DNA of 64,000 bases from Chromatiales bacterium. Lineage in GTDB: Bacteria; Pseudomonadota; Gammaproteobacteria; Thiohalomonadales; Thiohalomonadaceae. The notes below the pieces were generated by a model. The model ran no database searches. It was not told the DNA's origin and was given only the letters and a program-made list of their open reading frames with translations. The DNA lies in NCBI GenBank assembly GCA_003251535.1, contig QKFD01000108.1:62001-126000 (forward strand). Direction: 5' to 3'. Every line of letters begins with the position of its first letter. The first letter of the stretch is position 1. Positions 58,387 through 64,000 of the stretch are shown in pieces. A program made the position numbers and the translations under genes.

Positions 58387-59856
58387 CTATAGACCTAGCT
58401 CTCCCCACATCTCGTCCACCCGCTGTTTCACCGCTGGATCCATGACGATGGGGCGCCCCCACTCGCGCTGGGTCTCTCCAGGCCACTTATGGGTGGCGTC
58501 TAACCCCATCTTGGAGCCGAGGCCGGAGATGGGTGAGGCAAAGTCGAGGTAATCGATGGGGGTATTCTCGATCATTACGGTGTCCCGGGCCGGATCCATA
58601 CGGGTGGTGATGGCCCAGATAACATCGTTCCAGCTACGCACATCGATATCGTCGTCGGTGACGATGACGAACTTGGTATACATGAACTGGCGCAGGAAGG
58701 ACCATACTCCCAACATCACCCGTTTGGCGTGACCGGGGTACTGCTTTTTCATCGATACCACTGCCATACGGTAGGAGCACCCCTCCGGAGGCAGGTAGAA
58801 GTCCACGATCTCCGGAAATTGTTTCTGCAGGATGGGTACAAACACCTCGTTGAGGGCCACCCCTAGCACCGCCGGTTCATCTGGGGGACGGCCGGTATAG
58901 GTGGAGTGGTAGATGGGATCACGGCGGTGGGTGATGCGCTCTACCGTAAAGACCGGGAAGCGGTCCACCTCGTTGTAGTAACCTGTGTGGTCGCCAAACG
59001 GCCCCTCCTCGGCCATCTCATCGGGGTGGATCACCCCCTCCAGCACATACTCTGCGCCGGCCGGGACCTGGAGGTCCGCGCCGATGGCGCGGGTGACCTC
59101 GCTCTTGCTACCCCTCAGTAGACCGGCAAAGGCATATTCGGAGAGGGTGTCCGGGATGGGGGTTACGGCACCCAGCAGGGTGGCGGGATCGGCCCCCAAT
59201 GCCACCACCACCGGGAACGGCTGGCCGGGATGGCGCTGTTGGAACTCGCGGAAATCGAGGGCACCGCCCCGGTGGGAGAGCCAGCGCATGATGAGCTTAT
59301 TGCGGCCGATCAGCTGCTGGCGATAGATCCCTAAGTTCTGCCGCTCTTTATGGGGACCTCGGGTGATGGTGAGACCCCAGGTGAGTAGGGGGGCGGCATC
59401 CCCCGGCCAGCAGGTCTGGATCGGCAGCCGGCCCAGATCGACCTCGCTACCCTCCAGCACCACCTGTTGGCAGGGGGCATTGCGCACCTCTTTGGGTGCC
59501 ATGTTGAGCACCTGCTTGAAGATAGGGAGCTTCTCCCAGGCATCGCGCATCCCCTTGGGGGGTTCAGGCTCCTTGAGGAATGCCAAGAGCTTACCCACCT
59601 CGCGGAGTGCTGCCACCTCCTCCTGCCCCATGCCAAGCGCCACCCGTTTAGGGGTCCCGAATAGGTTGGCGAGGACCGGCACGTTGTGGCCCTTGGGGCG
59701 CTCGAATAGCAGTGCCGGTCCACCGGCGCGGAGCACGCGGTCGGCGATCTCGGTCATCTCCAGATAGGGGTCAACCTCCTTCGATATGCGCTTCAGCTCG
59801 CCCCGCTGCTCCAGCTGGTGAATGAAGTCGCGTAGATCACGATATTCCATGGGCAT
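58387..59856 (-). CDS. ubiD: UbiD-family decarboxylase
   Basis: A 489-residue prenylated-FMN-dependent 4-hydroxy-3-polyprenylbenzoate decarboxylase of ubiquinone synthesis. Length and motifs match, among them [44 protein letters not shown] (around 180-205) and [12 protein letters not shown] near 290 with the catalytic Glu. Either of two ATGs two codons apart may start. The partner ubiX is not in the window. Confidence 0.94.
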   Translation of the reverse strand: MPMEYRDLRDFIHQLEQRGELKRISKEVDPYLEMTEIADRVLRAGGPALLFERPKGHNVPVLANLFGTPKRVALGMGQEEVAALREVGKLLAFLKEPEPPKGMRDAWEKLPIFKQVLNMAPKEVRNAPCQQVVLEGSEVDLGRLPIQTCWPGDAAPLLTWGLTITRGPHKERQNLGIYRQQLIGRNKLIMRWLSHRGGALDFREFQQRHPGQPFPVVVALGADPATLLGAVTPIPDTLSEYAFAGLLRGSKSEVTRAIGADLQVPAGAEYVLEGVIHPDEMAEEGPFGDHTGYYNEVDRFPVFTVERITHRRDPIYHSTYTGRPPDEPAVLGVALNEVFVPILQKQFPEIVDFYLPPEGCSYRMAVVSMKKQYPGHAKRVMLGVWSFLRQFMYTKFVIVTDDDIDVRSWNDVIWAITTRMDPARDTVMIENTPIDYLDFASPISGLGSKMGLDATHKWPGETQREWGRPIVMDPAVKQRVDEMWGELGL

Positions 59857-60048
59857 GATTCCAAGTTGGGCGCGGGGGAGGCGCAGGGGATCCCCGCCGC
59901 TGGTCGCGGATAGGCTGGGGCCTGGATGGGTTGACCATTATCCGGTCCAGGGTCGTGTTGCCAAGAGTCGCGGCGGCCCGATCTCTCATGGGTCGCACAT
60001 GGGCTATACCCAGAGGGGACATCACCTACGTTGATCGCGGGAGGTTTT

Positions 60049-60585
60049 ATGTCGATGCGACTGCTGTTGAGTGCCGTTGTGCTGGCTGTCTCTCCCCTCA
60101 CCACTGCCGGTGCGGCCCCCCTCTCGGTGCCGATGTATGCCGTAACCGCGCAGGGGGAGGGGAGTTCCATTGGGGAGGTCAGCGTGACGGAGACCCCCTA
60201 CGGTACCCTCTTTACCCCCCATCTAACGGCCCTCCCCCCGGGGTTGCATGGCTTCCATCTCCACGAGCACGCCAGTTGTGAACCGGGGAGTCAGGGGGGC
60301 GAACCGGCAGCGGCCCTTGGGGCCGGTGGCCACTACGATCCTGATCAGAGTGGGGTACATCTGGGGCCCTACGGTGAGGGGCATCGGGGAGACCTGCCCG
60401 CCCTGTTTGTGGGCGCTGACGGAGAGGCGAGCCAACCGGTGTTGGCGCCGCGGCTCAAGTTGGCGGAGGTGCGTGGCCGTGCCCTGATGATCCATGCCGC
60501 TGGGGATAACTATAGCGATCATCCCAAACCGCTAGGGGGCGGAGGGGCGCGTATCGCCTGTGGCGTGGCGCCGCTGACCCCTTAA
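60049..60585 (+). CDS. sodC: Periplasmic Cu,Zn superoxide dismutase
   Basis: A 178-residue enzyme with a signal peptide (cleavage near AGAA, residue 23). Metal ligands are visible: GFHLHEHASC (Cu His pair and first Cys), GGHYDP, GHRGDLPAL (Zn His/Asp), HAAGDNYSD and the second Cys in ARIACG. It removes superoxide in the periplasm. GGGAGG lies four bases before ATG 60049; ATG 60055 is also possible. Two hairpin repeats follow it. Confidence 0.93.
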   Translation: MSMRLLLSAVVLAVSPLTTAGAAPLSVPMYAVTAQGEGSSIGEVSVTETPYGTLFTPHLTALPPGLHGFHLHEHASCEPGSQGGEPAAALGAGGHYDPDQSGVHLGPYGEGHRGDLPALFVGADGEASQPVLAPRLKLAEVRGRALMIHAAGDNYSDHPKPLGGGGARIACGVAPLTP

Positions 60586-60605
60586 ATCCTGGGGCGGGAA
60601 AAAGT

Positions 60606-60653
60606 GCCGCATCCTTGCGGCAAAAGGTGCATGGCCCGCCTTGCGCTCGGGCC
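60606..60653. repeat. Two-hairpin unit, copy 1
   Basis: GCCGCATCCTTGCGGC (stem GCCGCA/TGCGGC) followed after 11 bases by GGCCCG / CGGGCC. The first hairpin also looks like the sodC terminator. Confidence 0.65.
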
Positions 60654-60864
60654 GAGCTGGAGGTTGCAGCGGGTGTGCCAACCACCGTTGAGGTCAGTTC
60701 ATGGGCCGTAAGCCGTGCCGTGGCTCGGCCGATGCGGTGGTGGCGCCCTTCGGCGGCGCGCAAAGTGGGTCGTGGGGTAGGGCAGTTGCCCCAGGGCTGT
60801 GTGAAATGCCGCACCTACGGGGCGTGCGGTGCTACGGATGGGGAGGGGGATGAGGGGAAAAAGA

Positions 60865-60917
60865 GCCGCATCCTTGCGGCGATGACTCGTGGAGGGGTCC
60901 GCCTTTCGCTTCGGACC
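60865..60917. repeat. Two-hairpin unit, copy 2
   Basis: The same GCCGCATCCTTGCGGC hairpin, then GGTCCG / CGGACC. The first hairpin is identical to copy 1; the second has compensating base changes (GGCCCG to GGTCCG and CGGGCC to CGGACC), which supports a folded RNA or DNA. Confidence 0.65.
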
Positions 60918-60964
60918 TGACGGTTAGATGGCAATTGATGTGCCAAGTTTCATCAAAAATGAGA

Positions 60965-61336
60965 TTACGGCCGTTTGAGGAGATCTTTTAGGTTGGCAAA
61001 GGGCTGGTGGGTGGCGGCGCTTGTCGCCCCATCGGCCACCAACCCTTTGCCCCCAGCCGCCTCCAACTGACGCTGATGTTCGTTGTCGTGGCAGTAGAGG
61101 CAGAGCAACTCCCAGTTACTACCATCGGCTGGATTGTGGTCATGGTTGTGGTCGCGGTGGTGGACCGTCAACTCATGCAGATTCTTGTGGGTGAACTCTC
61201 GTTGGCAGCGGCCGCAGATCCACGGGTACATCTTAAGAGCCTGTTCTCGATAGCCTTTTTCCCGCGTATCGCGGGCGCGGATGGCATCGGCAACCACGCG
61301 GTCCAAGCGGTTCTCTGTGGGGTGTTTGGGGGGCAT
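60965..61336 (-). CDS. yajD: YajD-like HNH nuclease
   Basis: A 123-residue HNH protein. YPWICGRCQREF (first Cys pair), LTVHHRDHNHDHNPADGSNWELLCLYCHDNEH (in parts: the HH, the Asn and the second Cys pair) match the E. coli YajD family, and the ending FANLKDLLKRP is also typical. Its role is unknown, perhaps DNA repair or RNA cleavage. ATG 61336 is preferred because GGAG lies six bases upstream; ATG 61348 is an alternative. Confidence 0.88.
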   Translation of the reverse strand: MPPKHPTENRLDRVVADAIRARDTREKGYREQALKMYPWICGRCQREFTHKNLHELTVHHRDHNHDHNPADGSNWELLCLYCHDNEHQRQLEAAGGKGLVADGATSAATHQPFANLKDLLKRP

Positions 61337-61423
61337 GATCGGCTCCATGTTGAATGTGATGTCGCTCCTTGCATTATGGCCGAGCGGCTCGGGCGACAAA
61401 ACGGCCGGCGCTCAGGGGGTGGA

Positions 61424-62728
61424 TCAGCGCGCTGTAGGGGGGCGCCGGCGGCGGCTATCACGCCCACCACCGCCCTCCTTGCTGCCACCGCCCTTGCCAC
61501 CACCACGGCCGTGGCCTAGGCGAGGCGGGCGCGGCGCTCGCACCGCTGGTTCCGGTTTGGCCAGCAGCTCGCTACCGATGCTGGAGACCGGGATCTTTTG
61601 GTTGATGTAGGTCTCGATATCGGCCAACGAGAAGGCGTACTCCTCGCAGGCGAAGCTGATGGCGGTGCCAGAGGCGCCGGCACGGGCGGTGCGGCCGATG
61701 CGGTGAACGTAGTCCTCGGCATCCTGCGGTAGGTCGAAGTTGAAGACGTGTGTGACCGCCGGGATATGTAGGCCGCGGGCCGCTACATCGGTGGCGATGA
61801 GCACCGAGAACTGGCCGGCCTCAAACTCGCCCAAGATGCTCTGGCGCTTTTTCTGTGGCACATCGCCGGAGAGCACCGCGGCCTTGATGCCGTTGCCTTC
61901 AAGGTAGCCCCACACCTGATCGGCGACCCGTTTGGTATTGACGAATACCATGGAACGGGGCGGCTCCAGGCGGCGAATGAGGCCGATAAGGAGCGGGATC
62001 TTCTCGTCACTGCCGGGGAAGTAGACCTGCTGGTCAACCCGGTCGGCGGTCATCTTCTCCCGGGCGACTTCGATGAGCTGCGGGTTGTTCATGTGCTCGT
62101 AGGCCAGCTCGCTTACCCGGTAAGAGAGGGTGGCGGAGAAGAGCATCCCGAGCCGGTGCTCCGGCTTCGGCATTCGCCGCAGCAAGAAGCGGATATCTTT
62201 GATGAAGCCGAGATCAAACATGCGGTCGGCCTCATCCAGCACCATCACCTGCACCGCCTTCAGATCAAATACGTGTTGCTTGAAGTAGTCGATGATGCGT
62301 CCCGGGGTGCCGATGAGGATATCGATCCCCTCTGCCAGCATGGAGCGCTGCTGGTCGTAGCCGGTGCCGCCGTAGACAAGACCCAGGGAGAGCCCGGTAT
62401 GTTTGCCGAGTCGGGTGGCGTCGTTGTGGATCTGGATGGCCAGTTCGCGGGTCGGGGCCAGCACCACCGCCCGTGGTTGATTGGGGCGGCGGTTATGGGG
62501 TTCGCCGTGGCGCAACAGGTATGAAAACAGGGCAACGCAGAAGGCGGCGGTCTTGCCGGTGCCGGTCTGGGCCTGGCCTGCGATGTCGTGTCCGGCCAGG
62601 GAGAGCGGGAGGGTGGCCGCCTGAATGGGGGTGCAATGGGTGAATCCGGCCTCTTCCAGGCCGGCCAGCACCTGAGGCGGGATGTCGAAGTGGGAGAAGG
62701 GGATATCCGTCAGGTGAGTATCGGTCAT
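61424..62728 (-). CDS. rhlB: DEAD-box RNA helicase RhlB
   Basis: A 434-residue ATP-dependent RNA helicase, a partner of the RNA degradosome. Motifs are intact: Q motif with [35 protein letters not shown] and [10 protein letters not shown]. The C-terminal 50 residues are Gly/Arg/Lys-rich, typical for RNA binding. Adjacent and divergent to trxA-rho as in E. coli, which supports the name over other DEAD-box proteins. Confidence 0.94.
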   Translation of the reverse strand: MTDTHLTDIPFSHFDIPPQVLAGLEEAGFTHCTPIQAATLPLSLAGHDIAGQAQTGTGKTAAFCVALFSYLLRHGEPHNRRPNQPRAVVLAPTRELAIQIHNDATRLGKHTGLSLGLVYGGTGYDQQRSMLAEGIDILIGTPGRIIDYFKQHVFDLKAVQVMVLDEADRMFDLGFIKDIRFLLRRMPKPEHRLGMLFSATLSYRVSELAYEHMNNPQLIEVAREKMTADRVDQQVYFPGSDEKIPLLIGLIRRLEPPRSMVFVNTKRVADQVWGYLEGNGIKAAVLSGDVPQKKRQSILGEFEAGQFSVLIATDVAARGLHIPAVTHVFNFDLPQDAEDYVHRIGRTARAGASGTAISFACEEYAFSLADIETYINQKIPVSSIGSELLAKPEPAVRAPRPPRLGHGRGGGKGGGSKEGGGGRDSRRRRPPTAR

Positions 62729-62865
62729 TGGTTCCTGGGTGTCGTCTAAAGGGGCCGCCAGGCTTGAAAAGCGCCCGGGATTGGGCTCAAATGGTACAAG
62801 CAAAACCACAAATAAACACATGCCGGATCCCCGGCCTATCGCCCAGTTCCCCTGGAGGCTATCCT

Positions 62866-63192
62866 TTGAGCGACAAAATCGTTTACGTCACTGACGACAC
62901 CTTCGAGCAGGAGATCCTCAAGTCCGACGTTCCGGTGCTAGTGGATTATTGGGCTGACTGGTGTGGCCCTTGCAAGATGATCGCCCCCATCCTGGATGAG
63001 ATCGCCGAGGACTACAACGGCCGCCTCAAGGTGGCTAAGCTCAATATCGACGAGAACTCCGGTACTCCCCCCAAGTATGGTATCCGTGGCATCCCGACCC
63101 TGATGCTGTTCAAAGCGGGGGCGGTGGAGGCCACAAAAGTAGGGGCCGTTTCCAAGTCGCAGTTGACAGCCTTTATTGATAGCAATCTTTGA
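62866..63192 (+). CDS. trxA: Thioredoxin 1
   Basis: A 108-residue thioredoxin with the active-site WCGPC (residues about 32-36), the cis-Pro in RGIPTLMLF, and the usual start [14 protein letters not shown]. The start is TTG at 62866: GGAGG lies eight bases upstream, no ATG gives the family's length, and the product then matches homologues from residue 2. It lies 226 bases before rho. Cytoplasmic reductant for many enzymes. Confidence 0.93.
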   Translation: MSDKIVYVTDDTFEQEILKSDVPVLVDYWADWCGPCKMIAPILDEIAEDYNGRLKVAKLNIDENSGTPPKYGIRGIPTLMLFKAGAVEATKVGAVSKSQLTAFIDSNL

Positions 63193-63418
63193 GCTACGAT
63201 ATGCAGCGCTCGGGGGCTTGCCGTTTCCCGGTGGCTCCCGGGCGCAGGGCGATTGGGTAGCAGCCGGTTCGCCCACCTCCTATAAATAGTAAAGGCATTT
63301 TCCGCCGCATCCGGCCTTTCCCCCTGACGAACCCCGCCCGTCCCGGGTTGCGGTCGCCAATCCAGGTTCCCGAATCGACTCCACCCGTTAGCCCACCCCG
63401 TTCATTTGGACGCAAACC
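63193..63418 (+). promoter_or_regulatory. rho leader region
   Basis: This 226-base spacer holds a possible -10-like TATAAATAG at about 63281 and C-rich unstructured RNA, of the kind Rho prefers. E. coli rho is autoregulated by attenuation in its leader; the same is probable here but not shown. Confidence 0.45.
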
Positions 63419-64000
63419 ATGAATCTAACCGAACTCAAGCGCAAGCCCGCTTCGGAGCTCATCGAGATCGCCGAAGCGCTCAACCTGGAGGGCATGTCCC
63501 GCTCCCGCAAAGAGACTGTGATCTTCTCGATCCTAAAAGCGGTGGCGAAGAACGGCGAGGACATCCACGGTGATGGTGTCCTCGAAATACTCCAGGATGG
63601 GTTTGGCTTCCTGCGTTCGGGGGACAACTCCTTTTTAGCCGGGCCTGATGATATCTACGTCTCGCCTAGCCAGATCCGCCGCTTCAACCTCCGCACTGGC
63701 GATACCGTCTCCGGCAAGATCCGCCCCCCCAAAGAGGGCGAGCGCTACTTTGCGCTGCTCAAGGTGAGCGAGATCAACTATGAGCCGCCGGAGAACTCCA
63801 AAAATAAGGTGTTGTTTGAGAACCTCACGCCGCTCCACGCCAACAAGCGGCTGGGTCTAGAGCTGGGTAACGGCTCCACCGAAGACATCACCGCCCGGGT
63901 CATCGATCTGGTTGCCCCCATCGGCAAGGGGCAGCGAGGTCTCATCGTCTCCCCGCCTAAGGCGGGTAAGACCATGATGCTTCAGAACATTGCTCAATCC
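63419..64000 (+). CDS. rho: Transcription termination factor Rho, N-terminal part
   Basis: The window ends after 194 codons of rho. Visible are the N-terminal helical domain ([19 protein letters not shown]), the cold-shock-like RNA-binding domain ([32 protein letters not shown]), the linker, and the start of the hexamer ATPase with Walker A beginning PPKAGKT. It stops untranslated C-rich transcripts. Reading frame open at the window edge. Confidence 0.96.
   Translation, partial: MNLTELKRKPASELIEIAEALNLEGMSRSRKETVIFSILKAVAKNGEDIHGDGVLEILQDGFGFLRSGDNSFLAGPDDIYVSPSQIRRFNLRTGDTVSGKIRPPKEGERYFALLKVSEINYEPPENSKNKVLFENLTPLHANKRLGLELGNGSTEDITARVIDLVAPIGKGQRGLIVSPPKAGKTMMLQNIAQS

Larger units (their letters stand above)
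60586..60964. other. 379-bp intergenic region with repeated hairpins, no gene
   Basis: Between the convergent sodC and the HNH gene this spacer contains two copies of a two-hairpin unit (60606-60653 and 60865-60917). Short frames inside it lack ribosome sites. No promoter or coding content can be supported. Confidence 0.5.

Noticed and set aside
60615-60920. Frame across the hairpin repeats after sodC
   Set aside because: It spans both repeated hairpin units and lacks a ribosome site, so it is a by-product of GC-rich DNA.

Overview
The window is GC-rich DNA from a gammaproteobacterium. The divergent rhlB / trxA-rho arrangement at the right edge, and the presence of tmcA, trhP, yajD, an MlaC-type protein, gspA/gspB and PagL, all fit that class. 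A sulfur-oxidising or Chromatiales-like host is a reasonable guess, but the order cannot be proved from this sequence.

Positions 1 to about 29093 are a transposable (Mu-type) prophage with a non-contractile, B3/D3112-like tail; its left end lies outside the window. A central switch at about 10.8-11.6 kb holds a leftward Ner-like gene and a rightward XRE repressor gene, with two matching operator dyads. To the left runs the early operon: ner, small zinc-binding and membrane proteins, an AT-hook coiled-coil protein, MuA-like transposase, MuB-like ATPase, Gam, GemA and the Mor activator. It ends in a lysis module (M15 endolysin) that leaves the window. To the right run a few cargo genes, then protease/scaffold, capsid cement, major capsid, head-tail connector genes, tail tube, a 1269-residue tape measure, large tail proteins, and a LamG-like fibre. 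Terminase, portal and MuF-type genes are not between Mor and the protease; they are either further left or absent. The right terminus is marked by 22-bp-spaced transposase-type repeats and an inward-reading 5'-TGTA end.

The most interesting signal is a pair of near-identical 23-bp elements with the core GGGGGAAnnnTTTCCCCC. One sits upstream of the leftward lysis genes and one upstream of the rightward head operon. Each is centred about 45 bp before a start codon that lacks a Shine-Dalgarno sequence. They are good candidates for Mor-activated promoters giving nearly leaderless mRNAs, which would couple the two diverging late operons.

From 29.1 kb on the DNA is host chromosome: phosphoketolase; a zinc-ribbon/DUF2628 membrane protein; a membrane protein + GH17 pair; a MoxR-DUF58-TgpA operon; an HDOD regulator; tRNA modification genes tmcA and trhP; an MlaC-type protein; a GAF/HD-GYP protein; gspB-gspA; pagL; a histone/phasin-like protein behind a 12-copy heptanucleotide repeat; a glutaredoxin; an AIM24 protein; a PhyH oxygenase; a spermidine-synthase-like protein; a CheY-CheC-diguanylate cyclase operon; ubiD; sodC; yajD-like HNH; rhlB; trxA; and the start of rho. 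I see no tRNA, rRNA or CRISPR array.
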